Positions 27,699-37,502 of a stretch of DNA of 64,000 nucleotides are shown one piece after another. Positions within the stretch are counted from its first letter, which is position 1; each line of letters begins with the position of its first letter. Below the pieces are notes generated by a model. It was given only the letters and a program-made list of their open reading frames with translations, was not told where the DNA came from and made no database searches. Made by a program: the position numbers and the translations under genes. The stretch spans positions 28,541 through 92,540 of the forward strand of contig JALEVQ010000077.1 in the NCBI GenBank assembly GCA_022788205.1, given 5' to 3'. Source of the stretch: Robinsoniella sp. GTDB lineage: Bacteria > Bacillota > Clostridia > Lachnospirales > Lachnospiraceae.

Positions 27699-29357
27699 AT
27701 GGGTCAGATTACCGTACAAGTCGGGGAAGAGAGGAGAATATATCCATCTGGAGTGACATTCTTGGAGGTGGCAAAAGAATTTGCCCAGACAAAAGAACAG
27801 GATATCGTGCTCGCTGAGGTGGACAACAGGCTGTTTGAACTGTGGAAAACAGTCGAGAGAGACTGCGAGATTCGATTTATCACAACGGGACAGAAGAGAG
27901 GATATGAGACATACCGCAGAAGCATGACACTTCTCATGCTGAAAGCGATGTATCATGTGGCAGGACACGAGAATATTGAAAAGGTGAGCGTTCATTTTTC
28001 CGTCGGAAGTGGATATTACTGCACGGTGAGAGGAAAAGTTGTGCTGACAGAGGGATTTCTGGAAGAAGTCAAGGCATACATGAGAGAACTTGTGGAGAAA
28101 AAAATTCCGATCCGCAAGAGAAGCGAGAACACGTACCGTGCGGTCGAGCTGTTTCACGACTATGGGATGTATGACAAAGAGGCACTGCTGAAATATCGAA
28201 GAGTGTCAAAGGTGAATATCTACGATATCGATGGATTTGAAGATTATTTTTATGGATTTATGGTTCCTGACACCTCCTATCTGCGCTATTTTGATCTTCT
28301 TCCGTACGAGGACGGATTTGTCCTGTTGTTTCCATGGATGTCAAATCCGAGGGAAGTGCCGCAATTTTTGCCGAGAAAAAAGATTTTTCAGGTACAGAAA
28401 CAGACGCTTTTATGGGGAGAAATGCTGAATGTGCCGACAGTCGCCGCACTGAATGATCGTGTTGTGAATGGAAATATGGATGATCTGATTTTGTGCCAAG
28501 AGGCTTTGCAGGAGAAAAAGATCGGGGAGATCGCCGAGCAGATTGCAAAGAAAAAGGCAAGGATCGTGCTGATCGCAGGACCATCCTCTTCTGGAAAGAC
28601 GACATTTTCACACCGTCTGTCGATTCAGCTTGTAGCGCATGGCTTAAAGCCACACCCGATTCCTGTAGATGACTATTTTATCGATCGCGACAAGACACCG
28701 ATAGATGCGTTTGGCAACCGAAATTTCGAGTGCCTGGAGGCTCTGGATGTAGAGCTGTTTAACGATCACATGACACGGTTGCTGGAGGGCGAGAGTGTAG
28801 AACTTCCATATTATAATTTTAAACTTGGAAAGAGAGAATACCGCGGCAAGACACTGAAACTGGGAGCAGAAGATGTCCTGGTGATCGAGGGAATCCACGG
28901 ACTGAATGAACAGATGACGTACCGCCTGCCAAAGGATGAAAAATTTAAGATATATATCAGTGCCTTGACACAGCTCAATGTAGATGAGCATAATCGGATT
29001 GCAACCACAGACGGGCGTCTTCTGCGCAGAATGATCCGCGATGCGCGCACGAGGGGAACCTCAGCAAAAGATACGATTGCTATGTGGCCTTCTGTCGGGC
29101 GAGGAGAAGAATCTTATATTTTCCCATATCAGGAAGAGGCAGATGTGATGTTTAATTCCGCTCTGATCTATGAACTGGCTGTGTTGAAGACGTATGCTGA
29201 GCCACTTTTGTTTGGAATACCAATGGAGGCGCCAGAGTACCAGGAGGCGAAGCGACTCTTGAAATTTTTGGATTATTTTGTCGCCATCCCGAGCGAAAAT
29301 GTTCCACAAAATTCGATTTTGAGAGAATTTATCGGGGGCAGCTGTTTTCAGGTGTGA
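27699..29357 (+). CDS. TGS-domain nucleoside kinase (uridine kinase-like)
   Basis: 552 aa from ATG 27699 after GAAGGGAGTGGAGAT. The N-terminal 60 residues are a TGS domain (QITVQVGEERRIYPSG), followed by a threonyl-tRNA synthetase-like second domain with a degenerate HXXXH region, and a C-terminal uridine kinase fold with Walker A GPSSSGKTTFSHRL near residue 295, the base-binding PVDDYFIDRD and VLVIEGIHGLNE. It probably phosphorylates uridine or cytidine; the TGS part may sense nucleotides or RNA. Such fusions are widespread in Clostridia. It ends the dgt-dnaG operon just before rnpB. Confidence 0.88.
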   Translation: MGQITVQVGEERRIYPSGVTFLEVAKEFAQTKEQDIVLAEVDNRLFELWKTVERDCEIRFITTGQKRGYETYRRSMTLLMLKAMYHVAGHENIEKVSVHFSVGSGYYCTVRGKVVLTEGFLEEVKAYMRELVEKKIPIRKRSENTYRAVELFHDYGMYDKEALLKYRRVSKVNIYDIDGFEDYFYGFMVPDTSYLRYFDLLPYEDGFVLLFPWMSNPREVPQFLPRKKIFQVQKQTLLWGEMLNVPTVAALNDRVVNGNMDDLILCQEALQEKKIGEIAEQIAKKKARIVLIAGPSSSGKTTFSHRLSIQLVAHGLKPHPIPVDDYFIDRDKTPIDAFGNRNFECLEALDVELFNDHMTRLLEGESVELPYYNFKLGKREYRGKTLKLGAEDVLVIEGIHGLNEQMTYRLPKDEKFKIYISALTQLNVDEHNRIATTDGRLLRRMIRDARTRGTSAKDTIAMWPSVGRGEESYIFPYQEEADVMFNSALIYELAVLKTYAEPLLFGIPMEAPEYQEAKRLLKFLDYFVAIPSENVPQNSILREFIGGSCFQV

Positions 29358-29410
29358 GGCTTTTATGCTCATACGGGTTAGCGCCTCTAGTGACAGAAAA
29401 AAATAATCTA

Positions 29411-29439
29411 TTTACAAGAAGAAATTTTCGTGATAAAAT
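29411..29439 (+). promoter_or_regulatory. rnpB promoter
   Basis: TTTACA (29411-29416), a 17-nt spacer and TAAAAT (29434-29439) put the transcription start near 29446, at the P1 helix of the RNA. Confidence 0.75.
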
Positions 29440-29447
29440 TTGATGCG

Positions 29448-29793
29448 GCATAAGTAGAATAAATGATCGCGGATGGCAAGACGAAAGGTGTCATACGAGG
29501 AAAGTCCGGGCTTCACAGGGCAGGATGCCAGATAACGTCTGGTGGAGGTGACTCCAAGGATAGTGCAACAGAAATGTACCGCCAGCTCTGCTGGTAAGGG
29601 TGGAAGGGTGGTGCAAGAGACCACCGCCTTCTTGGTAACAAGGAGGGCATATGTAAACCCCATTCGAAGCAAGACCGAAAAAAAGCATATGGCGGCCCGT
29701 CAGCTTTAGGTAGGTCGCTGGAACCTGCTGGCGACAGCAGGTCTAGATAGATGATCATTCAAGACATAACCCGGCTTATCGTTCTGCTTATGC
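29448..29793 (+). ncRNA. rnpB: RNase P RNA, bacterial class A
   Basis: Catalytic RNA that matures the 5' ends of tRNAs. Universal segments are present: GAGGAAAGTCCGGGC (about 29498), the J3/4 region around ACAGGGCAGGATGCC, GGTAAGGGTGGAA, the AAACCCCATTCGAAGCAAGACC-type P10/11 region, and the 3' ATAACCCGGCTTA completing P4. Ends are set by P1: GCATAAGTAGAAT (29448-29460) pairs with GTTCTGCTTATGC (29781-29793). The length of 346 nt is normal. GGTAACAAGGA and the P15-like CTGCTGGCGACAGCAG are also visible. Confidence 0.96.
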
Positions 29794-29956
29794 AATCGAA
29801 AAAGGAATCCAGATTCTCATGTGAGAGGGAAACATGAGATGGAAAAAAGAGGCTGTTGAAAAAATTGCTTGGATGTCAAGCTGTTTGAGAGACAGTCTCT
29901 TTTCGTAAAAAAATTTTATGAGAGAAAAAGCTGCTGGGGCAGCGACGGAGGAGAAA

Positions 29957-30481
29957 ATGAAGAGAGTAAAAATAATATTAAGCTGGCTGTTAGTGATGCT
30001 CTGCCTGTTGACGGGTTGCAGTACCGTTTTGAGCAGAACAGATCTTTCAGATAGCGGCAAAACGGCAGTCACATCCCAGAAGACAGGGAACGGTAAACAG
30101 AAAGTTGATCTTGTGGAAGATCAGGAGATTTCGGTGGAGGAGGACGGTGTTTACACTTCAAAGGAAGAAGTGGCACTTTATATCCATGCATTTGCTAAAC
30201 TGCCCTCTAACTTCATCACAAAGGAAGAGGCAAAGAAGTTAGGCTGGAAGAGCAACGAAGGAAATCTGGACAAGGTTGCCCCTGGAAAGAGCATCGGAGG
30301 AGACCGGTTTGGAAACTACGAAGAGCAGTTGCCAGTGGAGCAGGGCAGAAAATATTATGAGTGCGATATCAATTACGAGGGCGGATATCGAAATGCCGAG
30401 AGACTGATCTATTCCAATGACGGACTGATTTATTACACGAACGACCATTATGAGACATTTGAACTGTTATATGGAGAATAG
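29957..30481 (+). CDS. Lipoprotein barnase-type ribonuclease
   Basis: Guanyl-preferring RNase of the barnase family, 174 aa. ATG 29957 follows CGGAGGAGAAA. A signal peptide ends in the lipobox LLTGC (about residue 20), so the enzyme is predicted to be anchored outside the cell. The catalytic set is intact: Glu in YYECDINYEGGYRN (barnase Glu73), Arg in NAERLIYSND (Arg87) and His in TNDHYETF (His102); LGWKSNEGNLDKVAPGKSIGG is nearly identical to barnase. The inhibitor gene follows 6 nt later. Likely a nutritional or antagonistic RNase with immunity in the cytoplasm. Confidence 0.93.
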   Translation: MKRVKIILSWLLVMLCLLTGCSTVLSRTDLSDSGKTAVTSQKTGNGKQKVDLVEDQEISVEEDGVYTSKEEVALYIHAFAKLPSNFITKEEAKKLGWKSNEGNLDKVAPGKSIGGDRFGNYEEQLPVEQGRKYYECDINYEGGYRNAERLIYSNDGLIYYTNDHYETFELLYGE

Positions 30482-30487
30482 ACGGAT

Positions 30488-30760
30488 ATGAGAGAGATTG
30501 TTCTGGATAGCAGAAAATTGGAGGAAAAAGAGGCGGCACAGGAATATCTGAAAAGGCAGTTTTGTTTTCCGGATTACTATGGAAAGAATCTGGATGCGTT
30601 TTTCGACTGTCTGGGGGAAATTTCCAGTGAGACACAAGTGATTGTCAATGTGGGGGAAAAGACAGGAGAGTATCTGAAAAAAATTTTGCGTGTTTTGGAG
30701 GTTGCTGCGGAGGAAAACAAAAAAATCTGCGTGAAGCTTTGCGAAATAGATGGTGAATGA
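30488..30760 (+). CDS. Barstar-family ribonuclease inhibitor
   Basis: 90-aa cytoplasmic protein that blocks barnase. The hallmark FPDYYGKNLDAFFDCL (about 27-42) contains the two aspartates that fill the barnase active site (barstar Asp35 and Asp39). It ends with a beta strand and LCEIDGE. ATG 30488 lies 6 nt after the RNase stop; the ribosome binding site GGAGAATAGACGGAT overlaps that stop, so translation is coupled. Protects the cell from enzyme not yet exported. Confidence 0.93.
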   Translation: MREIVLDSRKLEEKEAAQEYLKRQFCFPDYYGKNLDAFFDCLGEISSETQVIVNVGEKTGEYLKKILRVLEVAAEENKKICVKLCEIDGE

Positions 30761-30803
30761 GCTGGAACAGAAAGAAAAATATGGCAAAATTTATAAAAAA
30801 TGC

Positions 30804-30832
30804 TTGCATGTTGGGAAAAAAAATCTTATAAT
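30804..30832 (+). promoter_or_regulatory. Promoter upstream of gdhA leader
   Basis: TTGCAT (30804-30809), 17-nt spacer, perfect TATAAT (30827-30832). Predicted start of transcription near 30839, about 230 nt before gdhA. Confidence 0.8.
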
Positions 30833-30841
30833 AAGAAAGAC

Positions 30842-30904
30842 AAAGGCGTCAAAAAGATTTGGGGGGATAGGAGAACCGCCAGATTAATTTTTGACCCTTT
30901 TTTT
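30842..30904 (+). terminator. Terminator or attenuator within the gdhA leader
   Basis: GTCAAAAA (30848-30855) pairs with TTTTTGAC (30888-30895); AAAGG/CCTTT outside and ATTTGG/CCAGAT inside extend the stem, followed by seven T (30898-30904). It begins only a few nt after the predicted start of transcription. Confidence 0.7.
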
Positions 30905-32402
<1,498 letters not shown>

Positions 32403-32472
32403 TCGGACAGCAGGCAGTAAGATAAGAGAGATCCTGAAAAAGTTTGATTAATAGAGTGTGTGTTTTCTTATT

Positions 32473-32526
32473 AAAGAGAAGCAGAAGCAAGATAGATATT
32501 TCTCTGTCTTGCCTCTGCTTCTCTTT
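32473..32526. terminator. Strong terminator between gdhA and the carbamate kinase gene
   Basis: AAAGAGAAGCAGAAGCAAGA (32473-32492) pairs with TCTTGCCTCTGCTTCTCTTT with one mismatch, then more T. It can serve both convergent genes. Confidence 0.9.
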
Positions 32527-32542
32527 TTGTGGAAAAAATGAT

Positions 32543-33475
32543 TTATGCTGTGATAATCGTTCCGGTTTTCCCGTTTAGTGCGTCCTTTGCGGCATCGATG
32601 GATGTGATGATCGCAGTGCGTCCTGGCTTCTTGGTGACAAAACCGACCGAGGCAACCATTTTTGGAAGCATCGCGTTCTCGCCGAACTCGTCGTTGGCAA
32701 TGTGGGTTTTGATCTCATCAGCAGTTACATGGAACAAAGGCTGCGGATTGTCAGAGCGATATTTGATGCAGACTTGATCTTCGTTTGTCAGAATCATCAG
32801 CATGTCTGCGTCGAGCATCTCTGCGAGTTTTCCACTGATCAAATCTTTTTCAATGACAGCGCTTGCCCCTTTGAGCTCGTTGCCCTGCTGAAGGACAGGG
32901 ATACCGCCGCCGCCACAGGCGATGACAATCTGACCGGCATCAACTAAAGCGCGGATCGCATCAATTTCAATGATATCCTTAGGATTGGGCGAGGAGACGA
33001 TGCGGCGAAATCCTTTGCCCGGTTCCTCTATTACGTAGTTTCCTTTCTTTTCTTCGGCTTCGGCTTCCTCTGCCGTCAGATAGCGACCGATCACTTTGAC
33101 TGGCTTATAGAATGCCTCGTCATAAGGATCGACTAAAACCTGAGTGAGAATGGTGCTGACGGTCTTACAAATTCCGCGATTCAATAATTCCGCGCGCAGA
33201 GCATTCTGCAGATCGTATCCGATATATCCCTGGCTCATAGCAGAGCAGACAGACATAGGGGCATACGTATAATCAGGGTGCATTTTTGCAAATTCATTCA
33301 TTGCAGTGTGGATCATGCCCACCTGAGGACTGTTGCTGTGAGTGAGGATGAGCTGATATCCTTCTGCGACAAGGTCAGCCAGCTTTTTTGCAGAACTTTT
33401 TACCGCAGCTTTCTGCTGAGGCAAGGTGACACCGAGTGCTCTGTGACCAAGAGCTACGACAATTTTTTTCTTCAT
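32543..33475 (-). CDS. Carbamate kinase-like protein with altered active-site motifs
   Basis: 310-aa amino-acid kinase family protein. Carbamate kinase makes ATP from carbamoyl phosphate. Overall fold and motifs are clear (DPYDEAFYKPVKVIG, FRRIVSSPNPKDIIE, IACGGGGIPV, KDLISGKLAEML, NDEFGENAMLPKM). Two N-terminal motifs differ from the usual sequence: ALGGNALG reads ALGHRALG, and THGNGPQVG reads THSNSPQVG. These loops hold phosphate, so activity or substrate may differ. ATG 33475 has a modest GAAAGAGAGTCTG upstream. No arcA, arcB or ygeW is beside it. Confidence 0.85.
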   Translation of the reverse strand: MKKKIVVALGHRALGVTLPQQKAAVKSSAKKLADLVAEGYQLILTHSNSPQVGMIHTAMNEFAKMHPDYTYAPMSVCSAMSQGYIGYDLQNALRAELLNRGICKTVSTILTQVLVDPYDEAFYKPVKVIGRYLTAEEAEAEEKKGNYVIEEPGKGFRRIVSSPNPKDIIEIDAIRALVDAGQIVIACGGGGIPVLQQGNELKGASAVIEKDLISGKLAEMLDADMLMILTNEDQVCIKYRSDNPQPLFHVTADEIKTHIANDEFGENAMLPKMVASVGFVTKKPGRTAIITSIDAAKDALNGKTGTIITA

Positions 33476-33557
33476 ATTAAATCAGACTCTCTTTCTATCA
33501 CTTATATACAAAAACATTCCAAGCCTTTCTGCCGAGAATGGTTTGTGGTATGTGTTT

Positions 33558-33586
33558 ATTATATAATTGATAGAAAGAAAAATCAA
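33558..33586 (-). promoter_or_regulatory. Promoter of the carbamate kinase-like gene
   Basis: On the minus strand TTGATT (33586-33581), 17-nt spacer, perfect TATAAT (33563-33558). Confidence 0.75.
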
Positions 33587-33723
33587 TAAAGTTCTTAGGG
33601 ACGTTTCCGCCAAGTTTGTATCATGGGAGCTGTCTTTTGCCAATTACAGCGTCTAAAAAATCTGAATGAAAGAGCGTATCAACATAAATTAAAAGAAAAT
33701 AAAAGGAAAAATACAGAAAATAC

Positions 33724-33752
33724 TTGACAAATATGGACGCATTCGATATAAT
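33724..33752 (+). promoter_or_regulatory. Near-perfect sigma-A promoter of an orphan transcript
   Basis: TTGACA (33724-33729), 17-nt spacer, TATAAT (33747-33752): both hexamers are perfect. No gene of normal size follows for nearly 500 nt. Confidence 0.85.
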
Positions 33753-33758
33753 GAAGAT

Positions 33759-34098
33759 ACAAAAAAAGAAAGAGAGGTACATTCCACCAAGAACATAAGT
33801 TACAGTTCTTTTTGTAGAGCACAGAAAGAAAGGAAGATTCAAACCAAACTGTTTCAGAAAAAATAGAGAGCGTTGGAATTCCTGAATTTTCGCAGAGAAG
33901 AGAATTCTGCAGTTGAGACAAGAGAAGTACGAGAACAATCAAAAAAATCCCACATTCTGGAAATCAGTAAATTCAGGCAGACACAGATCGAATCATCTGA
34001 GGCAGACAAAAGAACAGAAAAAGAAGAGGTATAATATGATCGAAGTTCAGTAGGGTCGGTTGTCATTTTAAGAAAAGATGGCAGCCGATCCTTTTTTT
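33759..34098 (+). ncRNA. Candidate small RNA between a strong promoter and terminator
   Basis: About 340 nt, A-rich, with no frame having both a ribosome binding site and a plausible length. The only translation-like signal is AAGAGG followed by the 5-codon frame ATG ATC GAA GTT CAG TAG at 34036-34053, which runs into the terminator. ATG 33751 gives 15 codons but overlaps the -10. It could be a regulatory RNA, a leader-peptide transcript, or the relic of a lost gene. Confidence 0.45.
34052..34098 (+). terminator. Terminator of the orphan transcript
   Basis: AGGGTCGGTTGTCAT (34052-34066) pairs with GATGGCAGCCGATCCT using G-U pairs, then TTTTTTT. It isolates the spoIIIA operon from upstream transcription. 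Confidence 0.85.
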
Positions 34099-34129
34099 GT
34101 GGGCACAGATGCATTCCCAAAAGAAATTG

Positions 34130-34158
34130 TCATCAAAATATGGACAGCCTCATATATT
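34130..34158 (+). promoter_or_regulatory. Possible sigma-E promoter of the spoIIIA operon
   Basis: TCATCAA (34130-34136), 14 nt, CATATATT (34151-34158). This partly fits the SigE pattern (KMATATT, 14-15 nt, CATACANT) and SigE is known to transcribe spoIIIA in B. subtilis. The -35 match is partial. Confidence 0.4.
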
Positions 34159-34244
34159 AATGAAAAGAGAAGGCGGCGATTTAAGAGCTTGGAAAGAGAA
34201 GGAAAAAACTTGAAAAGGCTTAGATTGTTGCAGAGGAGGAAGCG

Positions 34245-35204
34245 ATGAACATACATAGAGAACTGATTCAGATTTTTTCGGAGAATATCCGGGAGATCAT
34301 GAAAAAGATGGAGATTGAGGAAGAAAATCTCCAGGAAATCCGCATGAGAGTGGGAAAGCCGTTTTTAATTTTGTTTGACGGAGACGAATATTTTGTCACG
34401 CAGGAAGGGGAGCTGACAAAAAAGAAGGAGGATGGCTATATTATCACAAAAGAGGAAATGATGGAGACGATCTCTTATGTCACACATTATTCTCTGTATG
34501 CATATGAAGATGAGATGCGCCAGGGGTTCTTGACGATCGAGGGAGGACATCGCATTGGGATTGCGGGGAAGATGGTGATGGAGGGCAACAAGGTGAAAAG
34601 TATAAAATACATCTCTTTTTTAAATATTCGCCTGACACACGAGAAAAAAGGGTGCGCGAATTGCCTCCTTCCGTATATCATCGACCACGGGAGAATTTGT
34701 CATACGCTGCTTGTCTCACCGCCGCGCGGAGGAAAAACAACCATTTTGCGTGATCTTGTGAGGCAGCTCTCGAACGGGACAAAGTTTTTACAGGGGGTGA
34801 CGGTGGGGGTAGTCGATGAACGTTCAGAGATAGGAGGATCATATCTTGGGGTACCGCAGAATGATCTGGGAATCCGGACAGATGTATTGGATTGCTGCCC
34901 GAAGGCAGAGGGGATGATGATGCTGATTCGTTCGATGTCTCCGCAGGTGATTGCGGTGGATGAGATCGGCGATTATGAAGACAGCAGAGCGATTGAGGCA
35001 GTGATGAATTGTGGATGCAAGGTGATCGCTACAGTCCATGGCAGCTCGATTGAGGATATCCAAAAAAAGCCGCTTTTACAGCAGATGGTCACACAGCGCG
35101 TGTTTGAACGATATGTGATTCTTGGAAAAAAACCAGGAAAAATCAAAGAAATTTTTGATGAGAGGGGGACAAGGCTGTATCAGGAGGAGACGAGTCTGTG
35201 CTGA
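34245..35204 (+). CDS. spoIIIAA: Stage III sporulation protein AA, ATPase
   Basis: 319 aa. Cytoplasmic secretion-type ATPase that sits at the mother-cell side of the SpoIIIA-SpoIIQ channel joining the two cells after engulfment. Walker A is SPPRGGKTTILRDL (about 164-177) and Walker B is QVIAVDEIGDYED. The N-terminal region with TYVTHYSLYAYEDE-like and GYLTIEGGHRIG-like elements is family specific. ATG 34245 follows GAGGAGGAAGCG. First of eight genes in the usual order AA to AH. Confidence 0.96.
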   Translation: MNIHRELIQIFSENIREIMKKMEIEEENLQEIRMRVGKPFLILFDGDEYFVTQEGELTKKKEDGYIITKEEMMETISYVTHYSLYAYEDEMRQGFLTIEGGHRIGIAGKMVMEGNKVKSIKYISFLNIRLTHEKKGCANCLLPYIIDHGRICHTLLVSPPRGGKTTILRDLVRQLSNGTKFLQGVTVGVVDERSEIGGSYLGVPQNDLGIRTDVLDCCPKAEGMMMLIRSMSPQVIAVDEIGDYEDSRAIEAVMNCGCKVIATVHGSSIEDIQKKPLLQQMVTQRVFERYVILGKKPGKIKEIFDERGTRLYQEETSLC

Positions 35205-35716
35205 GATGGCTGGGGATGGGAGTGATTTTGTTTTCTTGCTCTTCCATCGGAGTGACAGCGGCACAAAAGATGAAAAAGCGAATCCAAAACCTGTATGATC
35301 TGCGTGAGGGGATGATGTTGCTGCAAGGCGAGATACGGTATGCAAAGGCGACGCTCCCGGAAGCCTTTGAGCACGCAGGAGCACATGCAGCGCCTTCCTG
35401 CAAAGCTTTTTTTGAGGCAGTGGGAACACAAATGGAGCGTCTAGAGACGAGGTCGGCGAAAGAAGTCTTGGTAAGGTGTGCAAAAGAAGAATTGAGTGGT
35501 CCGGGATTTTTGAGGGAAGACTTGGAACGCCTGGAGCGTCTGGGAGAACAGCTGGGATATCTTGATCAGGAGATGCAGATAAAAGGACTTGAGTTTTATA
35601 TCAGGCAGCAGCAGGGAGTATGCGAGGAGGCGGAGAGGGAATACAGAGAAAAAGCAAGATTATATCGATATATGGGCATCATTGGAGGGCTTTTTCTTGT
35701 GATTGTGCTGGCTTAG
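35198..35716 (+). CDS. spoIIIAB: Stage III sporulation protein AB
   Basis: 172 aa. GTG 35198 overlaps the spoIIIAA stop by 7 nt and has AGGAGG 10 nt upstream. N-terminal membrane helix (LRWLGMGVILFSCSSIGV) and a C-terminal helix (YMGIIGGLFLVIVLA) flank a helical domain related to the GspF cytoplasmic domain (LYDLREGMMLLQGEIRYAKATLPEAF). It is thought to act as the platform contacting the SpoIIIAA ATPase. Confidence 0.93.
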   Translation: MLRWLGMGVILFSCSSIGVTAAQKMKKRIQNLYDLREGMMLLQGEIRYAKATLPEAFEHAGAHAAPSCKAFFEAVGTQMERLETRSAKEVLVRCAKEELSGPGFLREDLERLERLGEQLGYLDQEMQIKGLEFYIRQQQGVCEEAEREYREKARLYRYMGIIGGLFLVIVLA

Positions 35717-35728
35717 GGGTGAGAGTAC

Positions 35729-35923
35729 ATGAGTGTCAATATTATTTTCAAGATTGCGGCGGTCGGCATCTTGGTGTCCGTGCTGACACAGGTGCTCAAG
35801 CACAGCGGAAGGGAGGAGCAAGCTTTTTTGACAAGTCTTGCCGGACTTTTGGTAGTGCTGTTTTGGATTCTGCCCTATATTCAGCAGTTATTTGAGACGA
35901 TCCGTCAGTTGTTTGATCTGTAA
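35729..35923 (+). CDS. spoIIIAC: Stage III sporulation protein AC
   Basis: 64-aa protein of two membrane helices: SVNIIFKIAAVGILVSVL and FLTSLAGLLVVLFWILPYI, joined by a polar loop (KHSGREEQ) conserved in the family. Component of the mother-cell part of the feeding channel. Starts 12 nt after spoIIIAB with GGGGTGAGAGTAC as ribosome binding site. Confidence 0.94.
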   Translation: MSVNIIFKIAAVGILVSVLTQVLKHSGREEQAFLTSLAGLLVVLFWILPYIQQLFETIRQLFDL

Positions 35924-35937
35924 AAGGGGATGATGGT

Positions 35938-36324
35938 ATGGATGTGATAAAGATTGGGATGATCGGAATTGCCGGGGTTTTTCTGTCTGTCCTGCTCAAA
36001 GAGGTCAAGCCAGCTTTTTCCGTTTTGATCAGCATCACGGTTTGTGTGATGATTTTCTTTTTTTTGACGGAGAAGCTGCAATATCTGGCGGATACATTTC
36101 AGGAATTAGGCGGGTATGTGAGCATTCAAGGGGCGTATTTGAAATCATTGATGAAGATTCTGGGGATCACATATCTGGCGGACTTCGCGGCAAATATCTG
36201 CAAAGATGCGGGATATCACGCAGTGGCAGGTCAGATTGAGATTTTTGGCAAGCTGTCGATTTTGGCGGTGAGCACACCGATTTTAGCGGCAATTTTGGAG
36301 ATGGTGCAGAAAAGTGCATTTTAG
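35938..36324 (+). CDS. spoIIIAD: Stage III sporulation protein AD
   Basis: 128 aa, four membrane helices. DVIKIGMIGIAGVFLSVLL and SVLISITVCVMIFFFL are followed by GAYLKSLMKILGITYLADF and a C-terminal helix LSILAVSTPILAAILEMV. SpoIIIAC and SpoIIIAD are related and probably form one membrane assembly. Start ATG 35938 follows AAAAGGGGATGATGGT. Confidence 0.94.
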   Translation: MDVIKIGMIGIAGVFLSVLLKEVKPAFSVLISITVCVMIFFFLTEKLQYLADTFQELGGYVSIQGAYLKSLMKILGITYLADFAANICKDAGYHAVAGQIEIFGKLSILAVSTPILAAILEMVQKSAF

Positions 36325-36372
36325 AGGTGACGGTTCGCCAATCGTAGTGCCTGAAGGTTTAGGGAGGATAGA

Positions 36373-37497
36373 TTGCAAAAATGGGTTAGGATGATGGTAT
36401 GGGTGATGATTGGGGTGCTTTTGTTTGGGGGAAAGGTGCGCGCAGCAGAAGAACTTGTAGGGGAACTGTCATTTGAAAAGATTGAAGAGAACATGGAAGA
36501 GATCTTCGGCGATGAAGAAAAAGGATCCTTTCGAGAGATGGTTTTGAAATTGATGCAGGGCGAGATTCCTTTTGACTTGGGCGAGATTGGCAGGTGGCTG
36601 TGGGAAAAGTGCTTTGGAGAGCTTGGGGGACAAAAGAAAGCAGCGGTACAAATTTTGATGCTGACAGTCGTGGCAGCAATTTTTTCGAATTATACAAATG
36701 TGTTTGAGAGGAGCCAGACGGCAGAAGTCAGCTTTTATCTGGTTTATCTCATACTGATGATGCTCCTGATGAAAACTTTTGGGGAGATGGAAGAGATGGC
36801 ACAGGATGCCGTCAGCCAGGTAGTCGCATTTTTGAAAGCGCTTTTGCCGGTCTATCTGATGGCATTGGCCATCGCAAACGGATCGTTTACGGCGATCGGA
36901 TTTTCACAGCTGACAATTGTGATGATCACTGTGCTGCAGTGGCTGCTGAAAACCGTGGTTTTGCCGGGAATCCATGTATATGTGGTTCTGTCTATCTTAA
37001 ATCAGATTGACCAGCAGGATCGATTTTCAAAGTTTACAAAGCTGATCCGGATGGTTTTGGCATGGATTTTAAAGACCGTGACGGCGGCGGTGATCGGAGT
37101 GCAGACCGTGCAGTGCTTAGTCATGCCGGCGGTGGATCAATTAAAGACATCCCTGTTTCATAAGGCGGCGGGAGCATTGCCGGGAGTGGGAAATGTGTTT
37201 AATTCTGTGACCGAGGTGGTGTTAGGATCGGCAGTATTGGTGAAAAACGCGGTAGGGGCTGCGGGGCTTCTTGTCTTGACCTTGATCTGTCTGATCCCTC
37301 TGATAAAGATTGCGGTCTGTGTGATTTTGTACCGCTTTCTTGCAGCAGTCACGCAGCCAGTGTCTGACAGGAGGCTGACGATGTGTGTGGAGAGTGTGGG
37401 GGATGGAGCAGAGCTTTTGATGAAAGTGCTCACGGCGACAGGGCTGATGTTTTTTGTATCGCTTGCGCTTGTGACATCATTTGTGAGGGGAGGATAA
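36373..37497 (+). CDS. spoIIIAE: Stage III sporulation protein AE
   Basis: 374-aa polytopic protein with a signal peptide (VWVMIGVLLFGGKVRA), an outside segment of about 60 residues and about seven membrane helices. TTG 36373 is the start, 5 nt after AGGGAGG (36361-36367). SpoIIIAE resembles export-apparatus permeases and may form the pore of the channel. LPVYLMALAIANGSFTAIGF is a family signature. A 48-nt gap after spoIIIAD has no feature. Confidence 0.94.
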   Translation: MQKWVRMMVWVMIGVLLFGGKVRAAEELVGELSFEKIEENMEEIFGDEEKGSFREMVLKLMQGEIPFDLGEIGRWLWEKCFGELGGQKKAAVQILMLTVVAAIFSNYTNVFERSQTAEVSFYLVYLILMMLLMKTFGEMEEMAQDAVSQVVAFLKALLPVYLMALAIANGSFTAIGFSQLTIVMITVLQWLLKTVVLPGIHVYVVLSILNQIDQQDRFSKFTKLIRMVLAWILKTVTAAVIGVQTVQCLVMPAVDQLKTSLFHKAAGALPGVGNVFNSVTEVVLGSAVLVKNAVGAAGLLVLTLICLIPLIKIAVCVILYRFLAAVTQPVSDRRLTMCVESVGDGAELLMKVLTATGLMFFVSLALVTSFVRGG

Positions 37498-37502
37498 GCG
37501 CT

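Noticed and set aside
33621..34120. Several minus-strand frames (88-105 codons) across the orphan transcript
   Set aside because: Phe/Ser/Leu-rich translations typical of the reverse of A-rich DNA, no ribosome binding sites, and they ignore the strong plus-strand promoter and terminator.
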